In this document: one piece after another, positions 26,492-35,295 of the stretch | How positions within the stretch are numbered: the stretch's first letter is position 1 | How the letters are laid out: each line of letters begins with the position of its first letter | Assembly: GCA_900543515.1 (NCBI GenBank) | Contig: UQRW01000004.1 | Coordinates: forward strand, 1-64,000 | From: an uncultured Collinsella sp. | GTDB taxonomy: Bacteria; Actinomycetota; Coriobacteriia; Coriobacteriales; Coriobacteriaceae | DNA: 64,000 bases | Direction of reading: 5' to 3' | Position numbers and translations under genes: made by a program | The notes under the pieces: model-generated | What the model saw: only the letters and a program-made list of their open reading frames with translations | Told to the model about the DNA's origin: nothing | Databases searched by the model: none

Positions 26492-27214
26492 ATGCTCAAG
26501 ATTATTGCCTGCGACGATGATGTCGCTTTTCTAGATAGACTGCACCGGATGATCGACCGTTGGTCGACCGAGACGGACACGGCGGTTGATGTTGCGCTCG
26601 TCACGCGCGGCGAGGACCTGCTGGCCCGCCATGCCGCATCGCGCGCCGACATCATTCTGCTCGACATGATCATGCCGCTCGTCAACGGCATGGACACCGC
26701 GCGCGAATTGCGCCAGGCCGATACCGCCGTGCGCCTGGTGTTCCTCACCTCGTCGCCCGAGTTCGCACTGGAGTCCTACGAGGTCCGTGCCTTCGACTAT
26801 CTGCTCAAGCCCGTGACTTACGAACGCCTGGCGCAGTTGCTCGACGAGCTTTCGAGCATGCGCCCGGCGGCAACCGACGAGCTCGTGATCAAAACTTCCT
26901 TTGGCTACCACGCCCTGCGCCTGTCCGACATCGAATATGCCGAGGCGCGCAACAAGCACGTGGTCTTCCACCTGCGCGACGGACGCGATATCGAGGCACT
27001 CGAGTCGTTCCGCAGCGTCGAGGACCGTTTGGCGCAAAATGCCACCTTCTTTAAATGCCACCGCAGCTACCAGGTCAACCTGCGCAATATCGATCACTTT
27101 GACCGCACGGACATCGTCATGCGCTCGGGTGCGTGCATCCCGCTTTCGCGCAGCTGCAAGCAGGGATTCCAAGACGCCTACTTTGCGGTTCGCTTTGAGG
27201 GTGGGAGACACTGA
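26492..27214 (+). CDS. LytTR-family response regulator
   Basis: 240 aa from ATG 26492 (AAGGGGGC upstream). The receiver domain starts MLKIIACDDD and has its phosphoacceptor Asp in IILLDMIMP near residue 56, then FLTSSPEFALESY and the conserved Lys in YLLKPV. The C-terminal LytTR DNA-binding domain (about 140-235) includes IEYAEARNKHVVFHL and FFKCHRSYQVNLRNI. Such AgrA/VirR-like regulators often respond to peptide or membrane signals. Its stop overlaps by 1 bp the start of the sensor kinase, which is interrupted (27214-28491). Confidence 0.92.
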   Translation: MLKIIACDDDVAFLDRLHRMIDRWSTETDTAVDVALVTRGEDLLARHAASRADIILLDMIMPLVNGMDTARELRQADTAVRLVFLTSSPEFALESYEVRAFDYLLKPVTYERLAQLLDELSSMRPAATDELVIKTSFGYHALRLSDIEYAEARNKHVVFHLRDGRDIEALESFRSVEDRLAQNATFFKCHRSYQVNLRNIDHFDRTDIVMRSGACIPLSRSCKQGFQDAYFAVRFEGGRH

Positions 27215-28491
27215 TGGTCTCCTCGGTCGAAATGGTCCTTTGGGCAATCCACCACGCCACGACGCTGCTCTTTGGCGTCTTTGCCTCGGCGGCGCTGTGC
27301 GGTATCGAGATCAACCGGCGTCATGCGCTTGAACTGGTGCTGGTCGGTGCCGTAACTGGATGCGCATTTGGCCTCGCCAATGCCGTCGGCGGCGAGCTTT
27401 TCGCCCGCCAGGTATATCCGCTCGTCGTGCATCTGCCGCTCGTCATCTATTTGTGCGCGCGCTACCGCCTGAGCCCGCTGCTTGCCGTGCTCGGCATTAC
27501 GAGTGCCTATCTGAGCTGCCAGTTCAGCAATTGGATGGGCATCGCCGCATTTGCCGCAACCGATTCTCAGATCGCGTACTATCTGGCGCGCATCGCGACC
27601 ACACTCGCCGTCTTTGCCGTCCTGTTGCATTGGGCCGGCGACATCGGTCCGCGCTTGGCGATTAAAAGCACCACCGAGCTGAGCATCCTTTTAATCCTAC
27701 CGCTCGTCTATTACGTCTTTGACTATGCCACCAACGTCTATACCACGCTGTTCCACTCGGGCTCGGTGGTGACGGTTGAGTTTTTGGCATTTGCGCTCTG
27801 TGCCTTCTATCTTATGTTTCTTGCCGTTTACCTACGCGAATACGAAGAAAAAGAAGCTGCCGAGCGTGAACGCTGGATGCTCGAGACACGCGACAGCGCC
27901 GCCATCAAAGAGCTCGAGGCCTGGCGTCAATCTGGGCGCGAGCTGTCGATTCTTCGCCACGATATGCGCCACTTCCTACGCGGCCTGGCCGCTTAAATTG
28001 AGGAGGGCCACACCGACGAGGCGCTCAAACGCATCGACGAACTCTGCGAAGCCGGCGACCGCACCGCCGTACGCCGCTTCTGTGCCAACGAGACCGTAAA
28101 CATCGCGCTTTCGTCATTTAACTCGGATATCAATAGAAACGGCATTACCGCCAACCTGCGCGTCGCCGTACCCGAAACCATCCACGTAGGTGACGCCGAC
28201 CTGTTTAGTGTGCTCTCAAATGCCTTGGAAAACGCTATCACCGCCGCAAGCGCCGCACCCCAAGGAAAGCGATTCGTCGACTTTGACCTGCGATTAGAGG
28301 ACGGCCAGCTGCTGCTGTTAGTTTCCAACACGTTTGACCGCGCGCCGCGCATGGTCGACGGCATGCCCGTGACCCGGCATGCGGGCCACGGCTTTGGCAC
28401 CAGGAGCATCAAACTTGCCGTGGAGCGCATGAACGGCAACTGTCAGTTCCGCATTAACGGCGATCGGTTTGAGCTGCGCGCTGTGATGTAG
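27214..28491 (+). pseudogene. AgrC/GHKL-type sensor histidine kinase interrupted by an in-frame TAA
   Basis: Coding starts at ATG 27214 and codon 261 (27994-27996) is TAA, after which the same frame stays open to TGA-free position 28491. The first part has about six TM helices (to residue 205), a coiled region and the phosphoacceptor box ILRHDMRHFLRGLAA. The part after the stop resumes IEEGHTDEALKRID and carries the ATPase N box SNALENAITAASAA and the G box GHGFGTRSIKLAVERM. The family normally reads straight through this spot, so one base change (for example CAA to TAA) separates His box and ATPase. No new start with an RBS is visible right after it. Confidence 0.85.
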
Positions 28492-28551
28492 GGACGCGAT
28501 AAGCCGGCGCCGCGCTCGACCCGTCAGGGCCGCCTTACCGGCGCCAATCCG

Positions 28552-29121
28552 CTACAGCGGAGCGGCCGCCGGGGTCAGCTGCTTGATGTATGCCCACATG
28601 CGCTGCTTGGCGGCTTTGTCAGTGAGCGCCGCCTCAAAACCGTCGAGCGCGAGCACGCGGCGACCCTGCACATGGGCGATCAAGCCGGGCTTGAGCATGG
28701 CGGTGTCGAAGTCATCGATCGCCACGAGCATATCGGCATAGGTCTCGCGCATGGTATCGGCCGCACGATCATCCAGCAACAGCACCGCCTCGGGGTCCAG
28801 CGCCTCGAGCGCCTCGCGGAACAGCTCGCACGGCAGGGCATGGCCCACCGCCACCGTTCCGTCGCCCGCACCGGCGACGCTTGCCAGCACGCAAAAATCC
28901 TCGGGCGCATAACCGATGGCCCCGAGCGCCTTACGCAGCGCCGCGCCATCCGCGCCTGCGGCAAGCTCGCCGCCCGAGCGCTCGGCCTCATCCAAATCGC
29001 CTTTTACCAGCACAATCGGCGAGCACGCGTTGCCTGCGATGCGCACGCCACGACCCGCAAGCGATGCGAGCTCCTGCTCGGCCGCCTGGGCGATGGCTTC
29101 TTTTTTCTGGCTTTGTGACAT
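28552..29121 (-). CDS. Hypothetical protein
   Basis: 189 aa from ATG 29121 (GGAGAG upstream). The soluble sequence begins MSQSQKKEAIAQAAEQELASLA. Its centre, CSPIVLVKGDLDEAERSGG followed by GADGAALRKALGAIGYAPEDF, has the order of elements of a uracil-DNA-glycosylase-like fold, but catalytic motifs are not evident and I give this only as a weak hint. It lies directly next to the right end of the IS200/IS605 element, so its native promoter may have been replaced or displaced. Confidence 0.65.
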   Translation of the reverse strand: MSQSQKKEAIAQAAEQELASLAGRGVRIAGNACSPIVLVKGDLDEAERSGGELAAGADGAALRKALGAIGYAPEDFCVLASVAGAGDGTVAVGHALPCELFREALEALDPEAVLLLDDRAADTMRETYADMLVAIDDFDTAMLKPGLIAHVQGRRVLALDGFEAALTDKAAKQRMWAYIKQLTPAAAPL

Positions 29122-29212
29122 AGGTATGCGCTCTCCAATCGTTTGCGTGCCCACCATTATTTGACACTCCCCATGGCTAAAGCCAGGGGATTCTTGCTTC
29201 ACCGAGAATTGC

Positions 29213-30394
29213 CTAGACTGCGCATGCAGCCGTAGGTCTTACGCCCTCTCCACAAGCGTTTGCGGCGTCTGCCGCGGTTCCCGCATGCCCTGCGGTACCT
29301 TCCAGGATTCTCCTTCCCTCGCGGGCGATGTTGACGGCGGCGTTCAGGTCGCGGTCGTGACGCATGCCGCACGCGGGGCAGTCCCATACCCGTTCGGCCA
29401 GCGTCAGTCCCCTGTAGACGTAACCGCATGCGGAACACGTCTTGCTGGACGGATAGAACCTGCCCACCCTTACGAAGCCGCGCCCCGACCATGCGCATTT
29501 GTACTCGAGCTGGCGCGCCAGCTCCGACATGGCGGCATCGCCCACGGCCTTGGCGAGGCGGCGGTTCCTCTGCATGCCCCTGACGTTCAGGTCCTCGACC
29601 GCGATGTTTTGGCTTTCTCCCACCGCATGCGTCGTGAACTTGTGCAGGGCGTCCTTCCGCCGGTTGGCAACCTTCTCGTGCGCCCGCGCGACCCTGACAC
29701 GCTGCCTGGCGCGATTTGCGGAGCCCTTCCGCTTGCGCGAGAGCCGCCGCTGCTCCCGCGCCAGCCTCCTCTCGCTCCTTTGCAGGTTTTTGGGGTTGGG
29801 CAGGCGCTCCCCCGTGGAGCAGGTGGCTATGTCGTGTATTCCCGCATCGACTCCCAGGAACCCGACGGTCGGGGCCGGCGCGTCCGTGGCGGGGATGTCC
29901 GCGCAGCATATCGCCACGTAGTACTTGCCGCTCGGCACCTGCTTGACCGTCGCGGACAGGACGCGCCCCTCCACGGGACGGCTCACCCGCGCCCTGACGG
30001 TCCCCAGCTTTGGCAGCCTCACGTGCCTGGCGTCGATTATCCCGACGCCGTTCGTGCGGTAGCTCTTCCTCCCCGCGCGTTTGGACTTGAACTTCGGAAA
30101 GCCCACCTTGCCTGGTGCGCGGAAGAAGTTCTTAAATGCCTTGTCCAGGTCGCGCAGGGACTGCTGCAGTGCCATGGAGTCCACCTCGGAGAGCCACGGC
30201 GCGTCCGCCCTCTTCCAGGCGGGGATCTGGGTGATGTAGGAGTTGATGTGCCTCGATTTGCCCGTCCGCGCGTACTCGTCCCGCCTCATCGCCAGCACCC
30301 TGTTGTAGACCCAGCGGCAGCAGCCGAAGGTCTTCTGCAGGAGGGCCTCCTGCTCGGCGCTCGGGTATATGCGGTACTCGAAGGTCTTGTCCAT
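29213..30394 (-). CDS. tnpB: TnpB, RNA-guided nuclease of the IS200/IS605 element
   Basis: 393 aa from ATG 30394 (a GTG three codons earlier, 30403, is also possible). An N-terminal helix-turn-helix and wedge region (YRIYPSAEQEALLQKTFGCC) leads to a RuvC domain with catalytic residues in GVDAGIHD (about 181), VEDLNVRGM (about 265) and RHDRDLNAAVNIA (about 346). A zinc ribbon sits between the last two (CSACGY, CPACGM). TnpB proteins use an RNA from the element's right end as guide, cut DNA next to the target motif and help the element persist. All catalytic residues are present. Confidence 0.95.
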   Translation of the reverse strand: MDKTFEYRIYPSAEQEALLQKTFGCCRWVYNRVLAMRRDEYARTGKSRHINSYITQIPAWKRADAPWLSEVDSMALQQSLRDLDKAFKNFFRAPGKVGFPKFKSKRAGRKSYRTNGVGIIDARHVRLPKLGTVRARVSRPVEGRVLSATVKQVPSGKYYVAICCADIPATDAPAPTVGFLGVDAGIHDIATCSTGERLPNPKNLQRSERRLAREQRRLSRKRKGSANRARQRVRVARAHEKVANRRKDALHKFTTHAVGESQNIAVEDLNVRGMQRNRRLAKAVGDAAMSELARQLEYKCAWSGRGFVRVGRFYPSSKTCSACGYVYRGLTLAERVWDCPACGMRHDRDLNAAVNIAREGRRILEGTAGHAGTAADAANACGEGVRPTAACAV

Positions 30395-30399
30395 GGCCC

Positions 30400-30795
30400 T
30401 CACGCGTTCCTCTGGTCCTCGATATACTGCCTGACGGCCTCGGGCGTCGCCCCGCCGACGGTCGAGACGAAGTAGCTGTTCGTCCAGAGCGTCGGCAGCT
30501 TGCGCTTCAGCTGCGGGAACTCGGCGCGCAGGTCGTGGCTGGTCCTGCCCTTGATGCGCTTCACGGCCCGGTGGATGCCGAACTGGGGGTCGACTGAGAC
30601 GAGCATGTGCACGCGGTCGGGCATGACCTTGATTTCCCTTATCTCGAAATCGAGTTCCTCCGCGACCTCGTGCGCGATCTCCTCGAAGCGGGAGCCGATG
30701 CCGTCCACGAGCACCTTCCTGCGGTATTTCGGGCAGAAGACCACATGGTAGTCGCAGTCCCAGACTATGTTGTCGTTGCTCCTGTATCTATCCAT
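30400..30795 (-). CDS. tnpA: TnpA, Y1 HUH-type transposase of IS200/IS605
   Basis: 131 aa from ATG 30795. The family fold is clear: CDYHVVFCPKYRRKVLVDG, VMPDRVHMLVSVDPQFGIH, KLPTLWTNSYFVSTVGGAT and the catalytic Tyr in VRQYIEDQ near residue 126. IS608 TnpA has DHIHIL where this has DRVHML, so the first His of the HUH metal motif is Arg. That could lower or abolish single-strand cleavage. It lies upstream of tnpB with a small gap. Confidence 0.9.
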   Translation of the reverse strand: MDRYRSNDNIVWDCDYHVVFCPKYRRKVLVDGIGSRFEEIAHEVAEELDFEIREIKVMPDRVHMLVSVDPQFGIHRAVKRIKGRTSHDLRAEFPQLKRKLPTLWTNSYFVSTVGGATPEAVRQYIEDQRNA

Positions 30796-30900
30796 GAAAA
30801 CAGTATACCACTTGCAGCCGTATATGTATATCGGCTGACGCCGATGCGCCTTATATCCCCATATCTGAAGAAAGGGGTTTTGCGGCGCTTTTGATAAAAG

Positions 30901-30933
30901 AGCCGCCCGCGAGTGGTTGCTTTGCGGGCGGCT
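30901..30933. terminator. GC hairpin AGCCGCCCGC at the IS left flank
   Basis: Stem AGCCGCCCGC / GCGGGCGGCT with a T-rich tail only on the minus strand (CTCTTTTAT), and the IS left end begins in that tail. It may be a minus-strand terminator whose T tract was the insertion site; on the plus strand it lies in the thioredoxin leader. Confidence 0.6.
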
Positions 30934-30996
30934 GGGTATAAGCACGGTCGTACTGAGTTTTACGCGGCCGAGCCGCGTCGCATTATGGAGGTCACC

Positions 30997-31317
30997 ATGG
31001 CTGACATTAAGCAGATTACCCCCGAGAACTTCGATTCCATCGTTAACGACAGCCTGCCCGTGCTGGTTGATTTTTGGGCCCCGTGGTGCGGGCCGTGTCG
31101 TTCGCTCTCGCCCATCGTGGACGAGGTCGCCGACGAGCTGGCCGGCAAGCTTGCCGTGGCCAAGTGCAACGTCGATGACAACCAGGACCTGGCCATGAAG
31201 TTTGGCGTCATGAGCATCCCCACGCTGATCGTCTTTAAGAACGGCGAAGAGGTTGACCGCTCGGTCGGCGCACTGCCCAAGGCGAGGCTTCAGGCGCTGC
31301 TGGAGAAGCATCTGTAA
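30997..31317 (+). CDS. trxA: Thioredoxin
   Basis: 106 aa, standard thioredoxin length. Active site WCGPC at residues 30-34 (FWAPWCGPC), cis-Pro in SIPTLIVFKNG near 75. ATG 30997 has GGAGG upstream; longer in-frame starts add residues foreign to the fold. It reduces protein disulfides in the cytoplasm using thioredoxin reductase, which is not in this window. The following 31438-31475 hairpin is its likely terminator. Confidence 0.96.
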   Translation: MADIKQITPENFDSIVNDSLPVLVDFWAPWCGPCRSLSPIVDEVADELAGKLAVAKCNVDDNQDLAMKFGVMSIPTLIVFKNGEEVDRSVGALPKARLQALLEKHL

Positions 31318-31439
31318 TACACTTGTTACATGTTGCCGTCTGCCTGCCGTCCATGAGCGCTTTTGCACCGCTCGCCGGACTTCTGGATGCACCGAGTGCA
31401 ACCACGGATAGTATGGTAGTCACAAACAGCCCCCAGTGA

Positions 31440-31476
31440 ACGGGTGCGGGTCGCACAGACTCGCACCCGTTTTCTT
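31440..31476 (+). terminator. Rho-independent terminator downstream of trxA
   Basis: Stem ACGGGTGCG (31440-31448) / CGCACCCGT (31462-31470), then TTTCTT. It separates trxA from the nikR unit. Confidence 0.85.
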
Positions 31477-31548
31477 ATGCAGCTGCGCACAGAGCGGGCG
31501 TAGTAAAATCTGAACCACTGAACTGCCCCATACAAAAGGAGATTTCCC

Positions 31549-31797
31549 ATGCATGATGTTGGAATGAACATGAGCCAGCTTGCCATGAGCGTCAAGCAGG
31601 TCGACGACACCATCGAGCTCGCTCACGAGTGGAGCCATCAGCTGCTGCATGCGACCGAGAATTTTGACATGGAGCGCATCGGCGCCAAGCTCGAGGCCGC
31701 CATGGCCGCGCTCCACGAGGCGCATGACGCGCTCGAGGGCTACGAGGAAGCCATCGAGGCCGACCACAACTCCGTCGGCTCCGTGAAGCTGGTGTAA
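31549..31797 (+). CDS. Small protein co-transcribed with nikR
   Basis: 82 aa from ATG 31549 with AAAAGGAGA upstream. It is helical and acidic with several His and Met (HDVGMNMSQLAMSVKQVDD, AHEWSHQLLHATENFDMERI). It has no TM segment and no family that I recognise. Its stop lies one base before the nikR start, so the two are translationally coupled and a role in nickel or metal handling is a fair guess only from position. Confidence 0.75.
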   Translation: MHDVGMNMSQLAMSVKQVDDTIELAHEWSHQLLHATENFDMERIGAKLEAAMAALHEAHDALEGYEEAIEADHNSVGSVKLV

Positions 31798-31798
31798 G

Positions 31799-32311
31799 GT
31801 GGCCGAACACGAGCACTGCTGCGAGTACGAGCACGAGCATCCGCACGGGGCGGACGGTGACGCGGGCTGCCACTGTAGTGGCTCCGGCTCCGAGCTGGTC
31901 CGTTTTTCGGTTACCGCACCCGACGACCTGCTGCGCCGTTTTGACGAGCAGATCGGGCGCCGCGGCGACGTGGCCAACCGCTCCGAGGCCGTGCGCGATT
32001 TGATTCGCGCCTCGATCGCCAAAGAGCAGATGCGCACGCCCGATGAGCACGTTATCGGGTCGCTCACCATGATCTACGACCATCACACCGGCGATCTGAC
32101 GCGCCGCCTGGACGAGGTGCAGCACGACTACACCGACGAGATCGTATCGACGATGCACGTGCATTTGGATCACCACAACTGCTTGGAAATCCTGGCACTC
32201 AAGGGTCGCGGCGAGCGCGTCTACGAACTAGCCGACCGCCTGCTGGGCCTGCGCGGCGTTAAGCACGGCGAGCTCACGTGCGCCGCCACCAAGCAGAGCC
32301 TGGGGCTGTAG
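31799..32311 (+). CDS. nikR: Nickel-responsive regulator NikR with His/Cys-rich N-terminal extension
   Basis: 170 aa from GTG 31799. After an unusual first 30 residues rich in His, Cys and Glu (EHEHCCEYEHEHPHGADG), a ribbon-helix-helix DNA-binding domain follows (LVRFSVTAPDDLLRRFDEQI), then the ACT-like NikR domain. The high-affinity nickel ligands fall at H109, H120, H122 and C128, with the same spacing as E. coli H76, H87, H89, C95. NikR represses nickel uptake when nickel is sufficient. It precedes hypF and the other hydrogenase maturation genes, which need nickel. Confidence 0.93.
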   Translation: MAEHEHCCEYEHEHPHGADGDAGCHCSGSGSELVRFSVTAPDDLLRRFDEQIGRRGDVANRSEAVRDLIRASIAKEQMRTPDEHVIGSLTMIYDHHTGDLTRRLDEVQHDYTDEIVSTMHVHLDHHNCLEILALKGRGERVYELADRLLGLRGVKHGELTCAATKQSLGL

Positions 32312-32340
32312 CGGGATTTCCCGCAGCGCACCTGCCAAAT

Positions 32341-32399
32341 AGGGACAGGTTTGTTTTGGCAGGTTTAGAAGTTTTACCTACCAAAATAAACCTGTCCCT
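32341..32399. repeat. 24-bp-arm palindrome (AGGGACAGGTTT family)
   Basis: Arms 32341-32364 and 32376-32399 match except at two positions (start AGGGACAGGTTTGTTTTGG). It sits between nikR and hypF. One arm recurs alone at 40351-40374. Confidence 0.85.
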
Positions 32400-32428
32400 T
32401 TTTGGTCGGTTTTGATGAGGGGTGTCGC

Positions 32429-34900
32429 ATGCGGCATGTGCATATTCATGTGACGGGCATTGTGCAGGGCGTTGGCATGCGACCGTTTGTGTATCGCGAG
32501 GCCATGGCACATGGCATTTGTGGATGGGTGCTCAATGCGGGCGACGGCGTGCATATCGAGGCGCACGCTTTGGCCGATGCGCTCGATGCTTTTGTTGCCG
32601 CGCTTTCTGAGCATGCGCCTGCGGCAGCTCGCGTTGAGCGAGTCGATATTGCGGATTTGGAGCCTGGCGGCTGGAGCGCTGCCGATGAGCAGGGCTTTCA
32701 CATTGTGGCGTCGCAGGACCAGACCGCGCACACGACGCTCGTCTCGCCCGATATCGCCACCTGTGACGATTGCCTGCGCGAGTTGTTCGATCCCGCCGAC
32801 CGACGCTATCACTACCCCTTTATCAACTGCACTAACTGCGGTCCACGCTTTACCATCATCCGATCGCTGCCTTATGACCGAGCGGCCACGTCGATGGACC
32901 GTTTTCCCATGTGTCCCAAGTGTGCCGCGGAGTATGCCAATCCGCTCGACCGGCGTTTTCACGCGCAGCCCGATGCCTGCTTTGATTGCGGGCCGCATAT
33001 TACGTGGCGTGAGGCTGTGAACGGCGATGCGTGCGGGAATTCGTCCGCGACACCGGCCGTCGGCACCACACGCGAGGCCAGCGACGCCATCATCGAGCGC
33101 TACGTTGAGCTGCTGGCCAGCGGTGGCGTCGTCGCCATCAAGGGCCTGGGCGGATTCCATCTAGCCTGTGATGCTGCCAACGAGCAGGCGGTGGCCGAGT
33201 TGCGCCATCGCAAACGCCGCAGTAACAAACCACTTGCCGTCATGGTGCGCAGTCTTGCCGATGCCGGGCACCTGTGCCATATCGACGACGCTGAGCGCGA
33301 GCTTCTCGCCGGCAGTATCCGTCCCATTGTGCTGCTGCGCCGACGCACTGTTGGCGAGGGCAACGGCGATTCTCCCGACGCCCTCGTACTCGCACCGTCC
33401 GTCGCGCACGACCTGCCCGAGCTTGGCGTTATGCTCCCCTACACCCCACTTCAGCATCTTCTGCTTGCAGCTGCCGCGTCGCACGGCATGCACGCGCTCG
33501 TCATGACCAGCGGAAACCTGAGCGAAGAACCCATCGAGACCGACGACGACCTTGCCTGGGAACACCTCGTTGCTGCTGGCATCGCCGACGCGTTGCTCGG
33601 TAACGACCGCGCGATCCTCTCGCGCTACGACGACTCTGTAGTGCGCGTGGTCGACGGCGCCGTTATGCCCGTGCGCCGCGCTCGCGGATATGCACCCCAG
33701 CCGCTGCCGTTGCCGGCGCTCGACCGCGCTCCGTCCTGCGTGCTCGCCTGCGGGCCACAACAAAAGGCCACGATTGCGCTCACGCGTGAAGGGACGAACG
33801 GCGAGGCAACCTGTTTTGTGTCGCAGCATATCGGCGATGTTGAAAACGGCGGGACCTTCGATGCCTGGAACGCTGCGCGCACGCGCTTGGAAGATCTCTT
33901 TGATTTGGCGCCCGCCGCCTTGGCCTGCGATTTACACCCCAGCTATCTATCGGGCCAGTGGGCGCGCGAGCAGGCGCGAAAATGCAATCTGCCGCTCGTC
34001 GAGGTGCAGCACCATCATGCGCATATCGCGAGCGTAATGGCCGAAGCCATCGCCGCGGGCCAGCTTACAACCGACGCGCGTGTCCTTGGCATCGCCTTTG
34101 ACGGCACCGGCGCCGGCACCGATGGGACCATTTGGGGCGGCGAGTTTCTTGTTGCCAGCCTTGGCGGCTTTGAACGCGCCGCGCATTTGCGCACCTGGGC
34201 GCTCCCCGGCGGGGCGGCCTCCGTGCGCGACGCCCGCCGCAACGCCTTTGCCCTGCTCAGTGAGCTCGGTCTGCTCGAGCACCCAGGTGCCGCTCGGCTT
34301 TTGGACAGCCTCGACGAGCAAACGCGCAGCGTGACAGCCACCATGATCGAGCGCGGCATCAACAGCCCGCGTACCAGCAGCATGGGGCGTCTCTTTGATG
34401 CCGCGGCAGCAATTCTGGGCATCTGCGACAAGGCAACCTACGAGGGCGAACCCGCCATCGAACTTGAGGCTGCCGCCTGGCGCGCGCTCGACAACGAAAT
34501 CGCCCATTTTCCCGACGACAACGCCGGCCATTTCGCATCTGGCCCATCGTGGCTGAACGGCCCCCATGTTCTGGATCAGAAAGCACTCTTTGAGACACTT
34601 TTGGGAGGAACTGAAGCCGGAGCGCCCGCCGACAGGCTCGCACTCGACTTCCATGTCGCCGTCGCGCGCTCCTCGGCGCGCATCGCCAGCGATATCTGCG
34701 TGCACGAGGGCATCGACACCGTCGCGCTCTCGGGCGGCGTGTTCATGAACCGACTTCTGCTTCAACTCCTCACCCGCGAGCTCAAAAGCGCAGGCCTTAC
34801 TGTCCTCGTCCCCCAAACCGTGCCCGTTAACGACGGCTGCATCGCCTACGGTCAGGCGGCAGTCGCACGCGCTCGCCTCGCGCAGATTGCATCACAGTAG
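32429..34900 (+). CDS. hypF: Carbamoyltransferase HypF
   Basis: 823 aa from ATG 32429 (GAGGGGTG upstream), full length. It makes the cyanide ligands of the [NiFe] centre from carbamoyl phosphate, passing a carbamoyl group to HypE. Domains in order: acylphosphatase (1-90; GIVQGVGMRPFVYR), two zinc fingers (CDDCLREL..CTNCGPRF and CPKCAAEY..CFDCGPH, about 110-195), YrdC-like (about 205-390) and the Kae1-like C-terminal domain with VQHHHAHIAS near 527. First of hypF-C-D-E, running with nikR. Confidence 0.96.
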   Translation: MRHVHIHVTGIVQGVGMRPFVYREAMAHGICGWVLNAGDGVHIEAHALADALDAFVAALSEHAPAAARVERVDIADLEPGGWSAADEQGFHIVASQDQTAHTTLVSPDIATCDDCLRELFDPADRRYHYPFINCTNCGPRFTIIRSLPYDRAATSMDRFPMCPKCAAEYANPLDRRFHAQPDACFDCGPHITWREAVNGDACGNSSATPAVGTTREASDAIIERYVELLASGGVVAIKGLGGFHLACDAANEQAVAELRHRKRRSNKPLAVMVRSLADAGHLCHIDDAERELLAGSIRPIVLLRRRTVGEGNGDSPDALVLAPSVAHDLPELGVMLPYTPLQHLLLAAAASHGMHALVMTSGNLSEEPIETDDDLAWEHLVAAGIADALLGNDRAILSRYDDSVVRVVDGAVMPVRRARGYAPQPLPLPALDRAPSCVLACGPQQKATIALTREGTNGEATCFVSQHIGDVENGGTFDAWNAARTRLEDLFDLAPAALACDLHPSYLSGQWAREQARKCNLPLVEVQHHHAHIASVMAEAIAAGQLTTDARVLGIAFDGTGAGTDGTIWGGEFLVASLGGFERAAHLRTWALPGGAASVRDARRNAFALLSELGLLEHPGAARLLDSLDEQTRSVTATMIERGINSPRTSSMGRLFDAAAAILGICDKATYEGEPAIELEAAAWRALDNEIAHFPDDNAGHFASGPSWLNGPHVLDQKALFETLLGGTEAGAPADRLALDFHVAVARSSARIASDICVHEGIDTVALSGGVFMNRLLLQLLTRELKSAGLTVLVPQTVPVNDGCIAYGQAAVARARLAQIASQ

Positions 34901-35034
34901 CTCGCCCTCGCACGCCGCCGCGCCCAGCCGTCTCACAGGCGTAACGCGTTTGCCCGCGAACCCCGCGAGCGCTACCATCAACTGATGGATTATTGAGCGC
35001 CCGTCCAGCGCAAAGCGTATAAAAGGGGAACAAT

Positions 35035-35295
35035 ATGTGCCTTGCCGTTCCCGGTAAAGTAGTCAAACGCGACGACGACCTCAAGGCCACCGTCGACATG
35101 ATGGGCATCGAGCGCCCCGTGTCGCTGCGACTCGTGCCGACGGCGCAGGTTGGCGACTATATTCTCGTACACGCCGGCTTTGGCATCCAGATTGTCGACG
35201 AGCAGGAAGCACAGGAAACGCTCGAGCTTGTTAATGCCATGTCCGAGCTGGTCGAAGAAGACCAGCTGACCACCAACCCGGCGGAGGCTTACTAG
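35035..35295 (+). CDS. hypC: Hydrogenase maturation chaperone HypC
   Basis: 86 aa, typical HypC. It starts MCLAVPGKV; Cys2 binds the Fe(CN)2CO intermediate together with HypD and delivers it to the hydrogenase large subunit. AAAAGGGGAA precedes ATG 35035. Its stop TAG overlaps the hypD GTG start. Confidence 0.95.
   Translation: MCLAVPGKVVKRDDDLKATVDMMGIERPVSLRLVPTAQVGDYILVHAGFGIQIVDEQEAQETLELVNAMSELVEEDQLTTNPAEAY

Larger units (their letters stand above)
29161..30893 (-). mobile_element. IS200/IS605-family insertion sequence (tnpA + tnpB, both ends)
   Basis: Reads on the minus strand. The right end (29161 up) has the hairpin CCCCTGGCTTTAGCCATGGGG and terminates GTGTCAA, the TCAA cleavage type known from IS608. 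The left end (to about 30893) holds hairpins GCAGCCG..CGGCTG (30815-30837) and AACCCC..GGGG, and abuts TTTTAT in the flank. There is no target duplication or terminal inverted repeat, as expected for this family. Exact left boundary is inferred. Confidence 0.8.

Noticed and set aside
30796..31401. Extension of the tnpA frame upstream across trxA
   Set aside because: The extra residues are antisense of thioredoxin; TnpA starts with the standard MDRYRSN at 30795.
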